Source: Gibbula magus
Lineage: Eukaryota > Mollusca > Gastropoda > Trochida > Trochidae
Direction: 5' to 3'
Length of the DNA stretch: 64,000 nt
Assembly: GCA_936450465.1 (NCBI GenBank)
Contig: OW388300.1
Location: forward strand, 23,685,232 to 23,749,231
Shown: positions 23,363 to 34,938 of the stretch, piece after piece
How positions within the stretch are numbered: position 1 is the stretch's first letter
How the letters are laid out: each line of letters opens with the position of its first letter
Program-made: the position numbers and the translations under genes
The notes under the pieces: generated by a model
Told to the model about the DNA's origin: nothing
What the model saw: only the letters and a program-made list of their open reading frames with translations
Database searches by the model: none

Positions 23363-23797
23363 CTATAGAATAAACAATGATAAACAATGAAGTCTCAATG
23401 TTAAAAGCAAAAGTGTCTTCTGTATATCCTTTTGTTATGTTTTGATTTTCATCTTAATGTTTTGATGAAAGACGATGGTCATATAATTTTGGGAAGAGAC
23501 AGATGTGTCAAATTGATTAGACTCTTTCCTTGAGTAACACATCGCAAAATTATATCAAGATCACATGCAAAAAAATCTGTTTTGAATCAAGGCCACTTAA
23601 ATTTAAAATGATCTTTCTAAAACAAAAGATTGTAAATTTTATTTATAACTTGACACATTCTATCTGAAACTCACTGCTCAACCACAAAAAAATTGCAAGT
23701 GACTACAACAGACAAAACCCCTAATTCAAAATATTATGAAAATAATTCAATTCAAAATATAATAGTTCTTTATAATTAAATCCATCTTAAAATAGTA

Positions 23798-24153
23798 AAG
23801 GCGCTGTAGCACGTTTTTTTCGCTCAAATAAGTCGATGAAATGTATTTTAAAAATAATGTCAACAATAGCAAAACCCTTCTCTCTTCAGAAAATCAAGTT
23901 ACAAATGAGTGTACATGGTTCCGTAAAGCCATGGGAATTGTTTTTGTCATTCGAAATAATAAAACGTGTTCACAATAAAATAGCCGCCATGCAATGTTTG
24001 CTTTATACGCATTACCGTTATTACCACTACGGATAATTGGTTTGTGTAATAAGACGTTTTACCCTCTAAAGTAAATATAAAGGACATAAAATATCATTAT
24101 TAATGAGAAATTTGAAAAAATAAAATTTGCAAAAAAACGTGCTACAGCGCCTT
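23798..24153 (+). mobile_element. MITE with TA target sites (copy 2)
   Basis: The terminal inverted repeats AAGGCGCTGTAGCACGTTTT and GCAAAAAAACGTGCTACAGC-GCCTT pair over about 24 bp and are flanked by TA (23796-23797 and 24154-24155). The interior shares GGATAATTGGTTTGTGTAAT and TTACCCTCTAAAGTAAATAT with the copy at 16745. It lies between the two minus-strand candidate exons, so it would be intronic there. Confidence 0.85.
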
Positions 24154-24181
24154 TAAGAGTATGTTTAGGAAAAACAATTAC

Positions 24182-24256
24182 CTGATAAGGTTTCTTCCTC
24201 AATAGGCGTATCTTTATCTTGGTTATCCTTATCCAAAGCTGTGAATACTTCAGTAA
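24182..24256 (-). CDS. Possible internal exon of an unrecognised gene
   Basis: On the minus strand GTTTTCTTCGCTCTAAG gives an acceptor with a fair pyrimidine tract, and CTTATCAG|GTAATT gives a donor. The 75-nt exon encodes TEVFTALDKDNQDKDTPIEE followed by ETLS, very acidic. It ends with one base of a codon completed by the exon at 23362. No upstream partner exon is convincing, so it may be a gene fragment. Confidence 0.3.
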
Positions 24257-25535
24257 CTTAGAGCGAAGAAAACTTTGTTGTCAGCAGCTGGTCAGTACAG
24301 AAGCTGTTGTCATGTTCCAAGTGAAAGAACAAGATACACAATACCCAGAAGAGATCAGCATCATGCTGACTTACGTTTGTCCATGTTATATCCATAAATG
24401 GATGTCAATCAGCTATTTTATCCCAATTGATGTGACATACCGTAAACAAAACAAGCTCTGGCCGTGGCCATGTTGTAGTACCGCACAGAATGGGCTGCTT
24501 CCTGTCTTGTGATTGGTCAAAAATGCATTTGCTGTCATGGAGATTAACTGCAGTTCATTTTTAATTCTACGGCTTCTAACTTATTAATGTGAAACTTAAT
24601 TAACCAGTAAAGTTTTTTAGAGGTCATGATAAATTATAGAGTTGATGCAACACAAACTTTGTATTCACCAGATATGTTGAAGCACTTTGACACAATATGG
24701 GGGTTCGGCCCATGGCCTATTAGATTCTGAATGTGTTAATAAGTGATAGCTAAATCGTAATGCGGTGTTTTAAAATATGTGGTGAGTTGCTTTGATTGTT
24801 GTAATGTACTGTTAGTAAATTAGGTTGTTGGTAGATTAACGACGTTAAAAAATCAGGATGTTGTGATGTGCTTTGATTGTCGATGGCTTACCGTAAGGCC
24901 TACTTCGCCGGCGTCTGCTTATCTCACGTTTGTTGTTTTATTTTATACAAAAACATTCTCCAACAAAAAATAACAACACCGAATATCTGATTTCGTTGTG
25001 TTAACTTAACTTCGTTCATATTATCATATCTTGGTTTCATTTTGTCATCGTATATCTCATTAGCATTGATTTATCCTATGTCTACGAACGTCTATGAATC
25101 CACCGTCTTTCACTATTCATACGATTATATTTGATATATATACCGATATTTTGGGACATTTGTAAACTTCATAACTAACATTGCTAGAACAGTTTACAGC
25201 AGAACAGCGATGTGGCATTATTGCAAAGCGTAGATATAACATATTAACTGATCGATTCCCCAGTGTTTGCCATTGTAAATAGTAAGCGAATGTTTACACC
25301 CCGTCCCTTCACGTACGTCACTTCCGGTATCTTCCAACTCTCTAAGCCCCTCCCCATTTTTCTATTGTTGCTCGCGGGTGAAAAGAAGATGATGTTTTCG
25401 GCAAAGTTTATGTCTCTTTAGTTTAATATAGGAACAACATATGGATTTTTTTGGGGTCTCGTTTTTCACAAAATAGTCTAATGAAACAATTGCAGTTAAG
25501 AATTCAATAGAAAATAGTATATTTCGGCCTTCCTT

Positions 25536-26125
25536 TAAGGTCAGCGAACCCTCTACTCCCAAGAGCAAAAAGAAGAAGAAGAAGACATTCAAATTCAAAC
25601 CTGAGCACCTTCTTGCGTCCGTTAAGGACATGGTAACTTCTTTACTTGATGCTCGTTTGGGTCTGGTGGGTTTACCCGACCGTACCACCCCTGCTGCTAC
25701 TGTAGGTCGTGACCCAGATGTGGACAGCGTGTCACAGGGTTCGCGTCTCACTCCCTTAAGGGCCTCCGGGTAGGCTGCCTCCTCGTGTCCTTCTCACACA
25801 CCCACGCGCCGTGTCACGGTGGTTTCGCCGACCCGTGACTCCTCTCCGGACTCTGATGACCGTGAGGCCCGCTTCGTTGACGTCTCTGACCCTCGGTTCA
25901 TCAGTATAGTGTCGGATGCGGAGGGTACGGGGTCATCAGATGACCCTCCGGTCATTGACTCAGTCGCCATGTTGACTGAAGTGGCCTCGTTCGCGGAGCT
26001 ACCATTCAGTCAGGTCCGTGTCTCGGGACCTCGCTCGTCGGTAGCCAGGAAGGCTTCCTTTTGTGCAGAAGGTGACACAGCTCGTGGCTTCGTCAGCAAC
26101 TGGGAGCAGTTACAGTTAGACCCGT
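25536..26125 (+). mobile_element. DIRS-like element, gag C-terminal part
   Basis: GC-rich coding sequence starts with a lysine-rich SKKKKKKTFKFKPEHLL stretch and continues into a serine- and aspartate-rich region (VSPTRDSSPDSDDREARF..). This composition is common for gag of DIRS elements. A frame change occurs near 25770. The true 5' end, including the terminal repeat, is missing. The element spans about 25536-28345 with the modules below. Confidence 0.6.
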
Positions 26126-26808
26126 TCGTCTGTTGGATACTGGTTCAGGGCTTCCGCATTCCCGTCTCGTCTCCTCCTCTTCTTACCTGTGCTCCAAGGG
26201 AGCGTCCCTTGTCACGGGACCGGCTCCTACTAACCTTGGAACAGGTGGAGATCTTAAAAAATGGCGGCTCATTCACAACTTCAAGGTATTCAACCGCTCC
26301 TACCTCGTTGGCCACCATATTTTCGACTCTTGACTCTTTCCTCTGTGATGCGATCTCTGGAACGCTCAGACTTCATGGTGTTTCCTCTGGATGAGTACCT
26401 GCACATTCCGATTCACTGTTGGTATCGCAGGTACATCCGCTTCATTCTGGACGGGAGACACTTTCAGTGGTGCTTGCTCCCGTTCGTGATCTCGTCCGCC
26501 CCCTAGCTATTCACACAAGTGACTCAGCCTATCGTCCAAATCTTACACCAATGCGACATTCAGTTTCTAATTTAACGATGGGTTCTCTCGAGGCACAGCT
26601 CAGGTTCACAATAGACCTGTTCCATCGTCTAGGGTGGTTAGTGAACTTAGAGAAGTCGGACTTCGTCCCGGCGACTCGTCTGAAGTCCTTAGGGTCTATC
26701 CTAGACACTCAGCTGTTCCGTGGTTTCGTCACGAGGGAGCGGATGGCTCGTAAAGATCACTTAATGGATCGCGCCCTTGATGTATCGCTCTCAGGACCTG
26801 ACCCATAG
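26126..26808 (+). pseudogene. DIRS-like reverse transcriptase
   Basis: Broken frames encode WRLIHNFKVFNRSYL, then DEYLHIPIHCWYRRYIRFIL with DGRHFQWCLLPFVISSAP, then LRFTIDLFHRLGWLVNLEKS and RLKSLGSILDTQLF. These follow the RT order of DIRS elements (..DL.DAYLHIPIH....RFVFDGRHFQW..LPFGLSSAP.., ..HLGWLVN..KS...P...FLG). The usual L-D-A-Y reads M-D-E-Y and the xDD catalytic box is not intact. At least three frame breaks make it inactive. Confidence 0.8.
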
Positions 26809-27324
26809 ATGTTCCTGAACCCCCACAACAGGGAGACTTGTTGTCGTCACACCATAGCTCTGATCCCAGATCTGCACCGCTTTCTAGCTTGGTGGTGGGT
26901 GGACGAGAGTGTTTTCTCCGGGGTTCCACTTCGGCCTCGTCCCCCCTCAGCTCACCTGTTCGTAGACGCCTCCACTCAGGGGTGGGGGGCGAATCTGGGT
27001 TACGAGCAGGTGGCGGGAGTCTGGTCTCAGTCAGAGCAGAACTCACACATCAACGTCCTCGAGTTGGACGCAGTCCATCTAGCCATTCAACACTTGCAGG
27101 TCCCCTTGCGAGGCCAGTGCCTTCTAGTCCACACGTACAGTTCAGCGGCTGCTTGGTCGATTAACAAGCAGGGGTCCACTAGGGCCGAGTCTCTGCTACG
27201 TGTGTCGCTCCGTCTCTTCGAGCTGGTGGACGATGTCGACCTGGACATTCGAGCAGTCCACATTTCATGTGCCAAGAACATCTTGGTGGAAGCTCTGTCG
27301 CCTCCCCCGACGGAGTGCAACTGA
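26809..27324 (+). pseudogene. DIRS-like RNase H domain
   Basis: The frame reads PPSAHLFVDASTQGWGANLG, then AGVWSQSEQNSHINVLELDA and WSINKQGSTRAESLLRVSL, then IRAVHISCAKNILVEALS. This is the RNase H of DIRS elements: D in VDAS, E in LELDAVHLA, and a position normally DN reads YS in HTYSSAAAW. The last DALSR-like motif reads VEALS. Loss of catalytic residues fits a relic. It runs straight on from the RT with a stop between at 26806-26808. Confidence 0.85.
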
Positions 27325-28345
27325 ACCCGGCAGTCTTCAGGGGGTTGTGTCTCCAGTTCGGGACCCCGCTGATAGACCTGTTTGCGACATGCCTCAATCA
27401 TCAGTTACCAACCAGTTACCAACCTATGTCTCACCAGTATCAGACCCGCGATCGATGGGCTTAGACACGCTTTCGTTAGGGTGGGAGTGGATGAATCCCT
27501 ATGCTTTTCCGCTCCGGCCATCCTCTCCCAAGTGGTAACCAAGATAGGGACAACTCGGGTCCTTCGACTTCTTCTGGTCGCCCCCTGGTGGCCAGCCCGA
27601 CCGCAGTTCATTCCTCTCTGGCGGCTCTGTCATCAGGAACCTGTTCCGATTCAGCCACCTAGAGATCTGCTCCTCAGCAGGCCAAGCGGAAGCTTACACG
27701 AGAACGCTCAGGTGTTTTGCCTTCACGCTTGGCTTGTATTAAGAAATGGTTAAGGAGCAGTGGTTACTCAAGGTGCTTCGCCAATGCCATAGCTACCTCT
27801 CATAGGAAGACCGCCTCCTTCTGTGCTCAGCAGGGTTTCGTACTTAGTGTACCTTTGCAACACCAGGCATCTTAAGGTGTCATCAATTAATAGCGACATG
27901 TCTGCTATCCTCTACGTACTCAGGACCCAAATTTTCAAAATGTTCCCCCACTCTGAAATTCCTAAACTTTTGATATGTTATAAAAGAATACTTGACCTAT
28001 TGAAAACAATTAAAATCATTTCTGTTGCAATTTGTGGTGGGTTAGGCTATTTTTTATTCTAATTTGACCGGACTAGAAGAGGTCGCCAGGTTTGGATGTG
28101 TCGGTCCTCAAGGGCCTCATTAAGACCTTCCGTTCTGTGGATGGGAGGACTAAGCTTCGTCCAACTGAGTGGGACTCAACCATTTTCGCTCCGATATAGG
28201 TATGAACCGCTCTCTGACGTTCCCCTCCTCCCTCTCACCATTAAGGTCATTTTACATGACTACTCCACTGTTTTAAGTTTCGTCTGTGTTAACGTTGAAA
28301 TAGCATACCTAGACAGAAGGTAGGCATTGTAGGTCTAGTCAACAG
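27325..28345 (+). pseudogene. DIRS-like post-RNase H region, recombinase remnant and 3' end
   Basis: Overlapping frames encode LIDLFATCLNHQLPTY, VSPVSDPRSMGLDTLSLGWE and AFP..PAILSQVVTKI, then LLLVAPWWPARPQF, the block that follows RNase H in DIRS elements. Next comes KKWLRSSGYSRCFANAIATS, resembling the N-terminal part of the DIRS tyrosine recombinase. The catalytic part is replaced by AT-rich sequence (27870-28070) and only LKGLIKTFRSVDGRTKLRP remains. The end, CTGTGTTAACGTTGAAATAG to GTCTAGTCAACAG, matches 21311-21498. Confidence 0.7.
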
Positions 28346-28709
28346 GTAAGTATAATAATTAAGTTTAATCAAAAACCTACTAATATAGGCCTACTTCAAA
28401 ATATGTTAAAATAAATCGGGGAAGTTGAATATTCACTGTTATTTTCAAACGATAGATTATATATAATTTATATATATTTAGATTATATATATATTTATAC
28501 TTTACTATGTCATACAACTTAAAGGATCGAGGTACAGTTCTTATATTTGAGACATTTAATTTAAACAGCTAATAGTTTGATTAATAATCAAAGCTTTTCT
28601 CCCCAAAATGGCCACAATGCAGTCTCCACTGTGCTATATGTACATATGACATAGATACCTTTTTTTTATACCATTGTCTAGCCTTAACAAGATGCCTCAT
28701 ACCATGCTG

Positions 28710-29892
28710 TTTTAGCTCATCAGGCCCTATGGGCTTATGGCATGATATGGCGTCTGGCGTCTGGCGTCCGGCCGTAAACATTTCGCTTTTTCGATTTCTT
28801 CTCCAGAACCACTGACTCTAGAGAGCTGACATTTTATGTGCAGACTCCTTGACCAATGTGGATTCTAAATTGTAGATTTCGTGAACATGCGTCCCCAAAT
28901 ACGGTCACAGGGATCACAACCTTGAAAACCTATTTACTTCTTCTTCTCCAGTTCCAAAATGTCTAGAGAGCTGAAAAGTTGTGTGCAAACTCCTTGGCCA
29001 ATTGGGATTTTAAATTGTAGATTTCTTGACCCCCATGACCCCGAATAGGGTCACAGGGGGCACAACCTTGAAAACCTATTTACATCTTCTTCTCCAGTTC
29101 CAAAAGGTCTAAAGAGCTGAAAAGTTGTGCGCAGACTCCTTGGCCAATGGGGATTCTTAATTGTAGATTTCTTGACCCAGTGACCCCAAATAGGGGGTCA
29201 TAGGGGTCACACAATTAAAAACCTATGTTCATCATCTTCTCCAGAATCATGTGCAGACTCCTTGGTCAATGGGAAAGTCTAAAGTGTAGTTTTAGTTACC
29301 CTGTTATCTCAAATAGGGTCACAGGGGTCACAACCTTAAAAACCTATTTTCATCTTCTCCAGTACTAAAAGATCTAGAAAGCTGAAATGTTGTATACAGA
29401 CTCCTTGGCCAAAATTGTAAAATTAATTACCCTATGACCCCAAATATGATTCACTGAGTCACAACCTAAAAAAATCTAGTGTGTCAAGCTTTGAACAGTA
29501 CTCTTGAAATGTTATGTGCTCTTCACTTCAGACTAAGGGAGGTAATCCCAAATGTGACAGACAGATAGACATATATTTTATTAACGTCTCACTGCATGTA
29601 CCACATAAAATAAAGCAAACAATCAGTAAAAGCACATGCACCATTCCTTATGGAATTATGAGAGACTACATCTAAAAGATATGATGTGTGAGTTCTAACA
29701 TGTACTTTGAGAAATGGTTGTTGAGAAAGAAAAGTTGAGACTTGAAAATTAAGAATAGAGGGTCTTACAAAAACTGTATGTAATATTTATTTTCTAAGAA
29801 CCTAAGTTTGATCATATTTCATATAAGTAAACATTAATATTTTACCATTATTTAATAACTGATGAGCTACAGACCCAATGGCTCTATTTTTA
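28710..29892 (+). mobile_element. Non-autonomous DNA element (TAGCTCATCAGG family)
   Basis: The ends are TTTTAGCTCATCAGGCCC and CTGATGAGCTACAGACCCAA followed by TGGCTCTATTTTT. The interior holds about five tandem units of about 130-150 bp (28795-29480), each with TCTTCTCCAG, CTGAAAAGTTGTG, CAGACTCCTTGGCCAATGGG, ATTGTAGATTTC and GGGTCACAGGGGTCACAACC. A LINE 3' tail in minus orientation (29556-29830) is inserted near the right end. Related copies are 12845-13690 and 48618-48960. Confidence 0.8.
29556..29830 (-). mobile_element. 5'-truncated LINE 3' end
   Basis: The plus strand begins with (ACAG)ACAGATAGACATATATTTTA, then TTAACGTCTCACTGCATGTA and ATTATGAGAGACTACA. It is the reverse complement of the 3'-end family at 38575-38707. 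The outer limit is uncertain because the older side fades into AT-rich sequence. Confidence 0.6.
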
Positions 29893-30649
29893 AAAGTTTT
29901 TCTTGTTACTAACTGATTTATATCCCACTTAATTCCACGAACTCGTTCATAAATGTGACACAATACATTGCGACAGCAGCGCTAATATTGTGGCGTCACA
30001 TTTATGCCATTATGACGTCACGTCAATCGGCAGCACGCGATGTTATTACACATTACAATATAATAATTTTTTTAGATTTTTAAATTGGTAAGGAACCTCC
30101 TTGGTCACCGTGCTCGTTTTAGAGATATATACATGAATATACATGAAAAACATATGCTAAATCAATCTCTGTTATAACAAATAGGGGTCACTATGTAGGT
30201 GGGACGCGCCAAAAAAAAATACATATTTCACTATCATTTCAAACTTTCAAGATGATAAAACAACAAACATATTTCATAATTATGGTCTTATTTTAATAAA
30301 AGGGTTATGGTTACACGTTTATGCAAGACGAAAATGCATTTTTATTGTTATATTGTAGCTTATTACCTAGAATTTAATTTTTACAAATTGTTATTGTTTT
30401 CTGTTAAACATTAATACTTATGTCAATTAATCTCAAGATTTGATTGAAAAAATCACTGTTTGAAAAAAATACAATTCAACAACAAAAGTAACCCCCAAAA
30501 AGTCAGATGTATCCAGGCTCACTTGAATAATAATGTTTTTTAAAAACCCTTGAGAAATTGTACATTTTCAGATGCAAGGGAGATAACTCTTACTCAATGT
30601 GCACGACCGTTTCCCCTTAAATTAGATTATAGAGCAAAATAACAAAATA

Positions 30650-31190
30650 TATCTCTTGACGTTTATCTCCGCAACGCGGAATGGGAGACCATGTATTCAG
30701 CGGCGTCCGTACGTCACATTTCTTGTTAACGTGATATCTCATGAAGCGTTGTATCCAAAGCCTTCAAATTTTGTGTTGGCCTACATTGGGGGAAGACGCA
30801 GGCACTAGTCGATTTTAGTGACTTTGACCTAATTTTCAAGGTCATCACGACACTTCGACCACTTTATTATCTCTTGTAAACGCGATATCTCATGATCGGT
30901 TGAACATAATGTCTTAATATTTTCTGCCAGCCTATATTGGTGGATTAGGCAGACACCAATCGACTTTAGTGGCTTTTACCTTATTTTCAAGGTCACCACA
31001 ACACTTTGATCACTTTTCGAACTCATATCTCATGAACCCGAGCACCCAAAGTCTTCAAATTTGATGGTCATCATGACGCTTTTTACCAATAATGCAATAT
31101 ATGAAGTAGCTCATTTTCACCAAATGATTGTCTTACTAAACTCAATGTTAGGGGCGGGGGACATTGCCATGTTAGTGACAAACACAATTA
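30650..31190 (+). repeat. Interspersed repeat with internal 130-bp units
   Basis: The start contains CGGAATGGGAGACC and GGCGTCCGTACGTCACATTT. Three imperfect units follow, each with GATATCTCATGA.., CAAA(G)T..TTCAAATTTT, AGTGACTTT-like and TTTTCAAGGTCATCACGACA blocks. The end is GGGGCGGGGGACATTGCC and TAGTGACAA. It is related to 7800-8260 and has no coding content. Confidence 0.7.
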
Positions 31191-31214
31191 TAATACAATG
31201 ATTTTATTATTATT

Positions 31215-31560
31215 TCCAGACACTTATTTAAAGGATAGATGTAATGACATACATGTATGGTCAAATTCGGATTCATTAAAATGGGATGTCGATTCGACAA
31301 TTGCTCGTTTTTTAATTTCTGAAATCGGTCCAAACATTTCTTATATACGGCTTTTTCAAAAACCGCCTAATTTAGCCCCGGCGACCAGAATGAAAATCTG
31401 CGGGGTCTGGTCCCTTAAGCGATGACTTCTGTGACGTCACTGGAGTTATCTCATTATCGGCTATTGTCATAATTCAACGTAATTTCGCAACATTTTGATT
31501 TTTAATTTCACTAACAAATCTTCAATAAAACAACTTAAATTTTCCATATATCGAATGTTT
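31215..31560 (+). repeat. Interspersed repeat, copy of 11650-12000
   Basis: It matches the copy at 11650 through CGACAATTGCTCGTTTTTTA, TATACGGCTTTTTCAAAAAC and TTAGCCCCGGCGACCAGAAT, with a TGACGTCA-containing right part. It directly follows the repeat ending at 31190. Confidence 0.75.
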
Positions 31561-32014
31561 AGATATAGGTAATTCCTCAGATGACAATTACATAATTATT
31601 GCATAAACATGTGTTTTTGGAGAGTTAACACACCTCATAAATTCATTTAACGGCAGTGATAATCATCCTCGTCTGTGGTTAATCAGTCACGCCTCAATGA
31701 TTCTTTTCAAAACGGATCGCAGCGGTAATTACGGCATTGATAAAATGGGTAAATTAAAATTGTCATAATAATCGTCTTAATAATCAGTTGTCTCAATTTT
31801 ATGCTCAATTGATTCCGATATATAATCTACGTAGAGGTAATAATCTGTCATTCTTGAGAAAAATGCATTTCACGGGATTTTTAGGTTTCTAATGTGCATA
31901 ACGAACACTGTTACTGAAAGTGTACACTTAAGCTACAAGGCTATGGTGCGGGATGAGATAAGCTCTGCTGGAAGCGCTTGTAAGATCTCTATCTGAATCT
32001 GACAACTGAGGAGC

Positions 32015-33115
32015 TCAGAAACAATGGTTAGCAACCTCCTTAATATGTACGGTTTCGAGATATGTTCGTACTCTGTAGTTCTGCTGGTTCTTTTCTAGGA
32101 CATTGATATTGTTCCAGTTCATATTGTGATCTGGGTTGGTCACTGTGTGGCTGATAGCTGATTTAGAGTCGGTTTTTACTGAGGGACGCTTGGTGCTCTT
32201 GAATTCTGAGGGTTAGTGGTCTCGATGTCTCGCCGACGAAAGTGTCCCCGCACTTACACACTACTCCCGAAGGATCTGGCTTCTTTGATGTTCTGGGTCT
32301 GCCAGTGGCCTGCAAGTAGGTTCTGGGTAGTCTAGGGTGACATCAATGTTTGCCGGTTGCTTTGAATGGGAGTCGTTGGATCTGGTGGCTGGTTGGTCCT
32401 ATATATATATAGGGTAGACTGGTGGAGAATGGGGCTAATTTTGACGGGGCTTAGCGACTGGGTCGACAGTGTTGTTGATGGTCTGACCAAAGAAGTGGGC
32501 CGGGTAGTTGATAAAGCTGTGGAAGACGTGTCTGGGGTGGTCGAGTTCAATAGTCAGTTAATGAAGCGTCGAGCAGATGTACTCAGCACGTCGGGTCAGG
32601 GTGGCGATGATTCCTCTCTTAACTTGGATCGGGTGAACTGAGGAAAACTGGATATACTGGTCTCTGTGAGTTTGTGTATGTTGTCATTTCTCTGGACAAG
32701 GGCATCACGGAAGGGAAGTTTGTCCTTCATCGGTATGTTGGGCGTTTAGATGTTGGGGAAGGCTGTTCGGGCTGTCGAATGGGTGAAGGATTACAAAGGT
32801 ATCGGCAACTTCCGGAACCAGCAGACGGGTTGGACTGAAGACTGGAAGGCACTTTCTTCAAGATTGGTCATGTAGATGAGAGGAGAGAATGTGGACCCCA
32901 TGGTAGGCAATGGATCTGTTGATATATCTGATCTTTCCATGTGAAGTAAGTTGAGCTGATACATATGTAAATTAGTTCTATGGTGCTATCAGGGGCGAGG
33001 TCGGTATCTTCTAATCTGGATGTCACGATGGCGATGACTTCTTCTAGGGGGACATTGATAAATAAATGTACCATGTCGTAGCTGATCATTGGGCCAGGAT
33101 CATTGAGATCAGATT
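32015..33115 (-). pseudogene. Penelope-like element, RT and GIY-YIG parts
   Basis: On the minus strand the RT part reads ISYDMVHLFINVPLEEVIAI.. and TFTWKDQIYQQIHCLP-like text with WGPHS, corresponding to the S(F/Y)D..LFTNVPL and GL.MGSPLSP blocks of Penelope-like RTs. Downstream are VCKCGDTFVGETSRPLTLRI with QEHQASLSKNRL, the GIY-YIG-like endonuclease block with its CxC linker, and TNPDHNMNWNNINVLEKN with TYLETVHIKE, the family's C-terminal segment ending at a TGA (32017-32015). Frame breaks and lost motifs show it is dead. Penelope-like elements move by RT plus GIY-YIG nicking. Confidence 0.85.
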
Positions 33116-33400
33116 CCCCTGATAAGGTTTCCCATGGGTGATATAGTGGAGAGCAACGGAGCACATATAAAACCCTGGGTAACCGAGGATGATCCCCGAG
33201 TAATCCAAGCTTCAATTGATTTAACATTTGCTTTGTACCAATTAAAAACTGTGAATTGTGTTCTGTTATACAAGTAACTTTCAAACCATGAGGGAGAACC
33301 CGTATTCCATTTACCCATAACTTATACAAGAGACACTTATGCCAAACTCTCCCTAAAGCTTTACTATTATCACGAAAATACAGGACGTACATGTATCGCG
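33116..33400 (-). pseudogene. LINE reverse transcriptase fragment (jockey/CR1-type)
   Basis: Minus-strand frames give SKALGRVWHKCLLYKLWVNG, WFESYLYNRTQFTVFN and GSSSVTQGFICAPLLS, matching SKAFDRVWHxGLLYKL..., SYLxxRxQxVxING and GVPQGSVLGPLLF of LINE RTs. One frame shift lies between them. It is joined head to tail with the Penelope-like piece, probably by nested insertion. Confidence 0.8.
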
Positions 33401-33464
33401 TTACCACTATCTATCGCCTTGGCTTTGCAGTCATGTAAATGCGTGAGCTGGTATGATGTAATGG

Positions 33465-33585
33465 TCGTAGGACAAAATCCCCAGTGGACAAAATCCCCAA
33501 GGACATAAATCCCTAGGGCATAATCCCCTAGAACAAATCCCTAGCGGACAAATCCCCAACAGGGTAGGACAGAATCCCCAACATT
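33465..33585 (+). repeat. Short tandem repeat, 'ggacaaaatcccca'
   Basis: Seven to eight degenerate units of about 13-16 bp have the core GGACAAAATCCCCA. Some variants keep only AATCCC. Confidence 0.85.
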
Positions 33586-33689
33586 TTATTTATATATCAC
33601 TAACAATAATTTTATTCATATATCACTAACAATCATTTTCAGCCACCATAGTTTCAGTGAAACTTATGGAGTGACCTTTCAAAAAGTCC

Positions 33690-33996
33690 AGGGGCAGGAT
33701 AGCGCAGTGGTTAGCGCGTTCGTCTTCGGATCAATAGGTTCGGGGTTCGAATCCCGCCAGGGGCACGGCAACTTTGTCTGCAGTAGAGAACTGTTCTACA
33801 TGCAGTAAGGTTTGGATGCAATGCTACAGTGAATTTCAGCGTAGTACCACCCATGGTTCGCTGCTCCCAGGTTTCACCGCAAAGCATAGCCACATGGCGT
33901 TGCGGGCCTTCTCCCTGTCATTATACTAGTAGCCGCGAAATAAGTGAAATACTCTTGAAAGCGGCGTTAAACCCCAACTCACTCACTCACTCACTC
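33690..33996 (+). mobile_element. tRNA-Arg-derived SINE (copy 1)
   Basis: The head GGGGCAGGATAGCGCAGTGG with TTAGCGCGTTCGTCTTCGGA and GGTTCGAATCCCGCC has pol III A- and B-box-like sequences and a TCG anticodon loop, pointing to tRNA-Arg. The body contains GCAACTTTGTCTGCAGTAGA, CACATGGCGTTGCGGGC and GAAATACTCTTGAAAGCGGC. The tail is GTTAAACCCCAACTCACTCACTCAC. The same family is at 34679, 59219 and 60408. Confidence 0.9.
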
Positions 33997-34678
33997 CCCC
34001 AGAGCTTACTCACTTCAGATTTCCGTTTCTAACCTATACTTATATATTCTATATCGCTGGAAAGCAGAAGCAAACTCACCTAGAAAGCAGAACCTCATAC
34101 TGTATCCCTGCTTCTTAACCAATGAAAACTCATCTTTCAGTGGCCATGTCGACCGAGTAACTTCAAAGATCTAGGCATTTTACTCTTGCTTTGGTCTTGC
34201 TCATTAGCATATGTCCTTCGAATATGTACATGTCGGATGTAAATAATACAAATGAACTATTTTAGATATTTGTCTCTAATTTGGTCTTCTTATTTGTAAG
34301 CATGTTTATGATCAATAGTTTTCACAAAATCAAATAGCATATTTCGAGGAAAACACATTAAACGAGAAAATGTTTGTCTTACGTTTATTTTATCATTATG
34401 ACGTGTCACTTCTAAAACGGCGTCGCTGATTGCACAACTAGATTATATTGCAACCAATCAGGACACTCCCTTTCTGCCCTCGATTTCAAGCGTAAAACAG
34501 AGTTTAGGATTGGAAATCTGAAGAGAGTAACCTTTGTGGGAAGAGAATTGATCTATGTCGAAACGTCTACATAGAATAAAGAAGTTCTATATCAATAAAA
34601 TAGTCCTTTATTCTTCTAATGTATACCTTCAAATCGAATCTCACTTAACTGGCGTTGAGGAAATCTGTCAAATGTTGA

Positions 34679-34938
34679 GAGGGCGGGATATTACCGTGGT
34701 TAGAGCGTTCGGGGTAAGAATCCCGCTCGTCTGCTGTCGAGAACTGTTCTAAGTAAGTTTTGGGTGCAATGCGGCACTGAATTTCACATCAGTACCAGCC
34801 ATAGTTTGGTAGTTCAAGCCGATGCTCTCATGGCATAGCCACACTTTTATTGCGGGGTTTTCTCCCTGCAATAATAACTAGCACCGTGTTAGAAGTAATA
34901 TACTCTTGAAATCGGCGTTAAATCTCCTCACTTCTCAT
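34679..34938 (+). mobile_element. tRNA-Arg-derived SINE (copy 2, decayed)
   Basis: The head reads GAGGGCGGGATATTACCGTG and lacks most of the anticodon and T arms. The body keeps GTCTGCTGTCGAGAACTGTT, TGGCATAGCCACAC and AATACTCTTGAAATCGGCGT, and the tail is reduced to TTAAATCTCCTCACTTCTCA. It is more diverged than the other three copies, so older. Confidence 0.85.

Noticed and set aside
24880..24930. Possible minus-strand donor CCTTACG|GTAAGC with short open stretch
   Set aside because: No matching acceptor or conserved peptide; isolated donor-like words are common.
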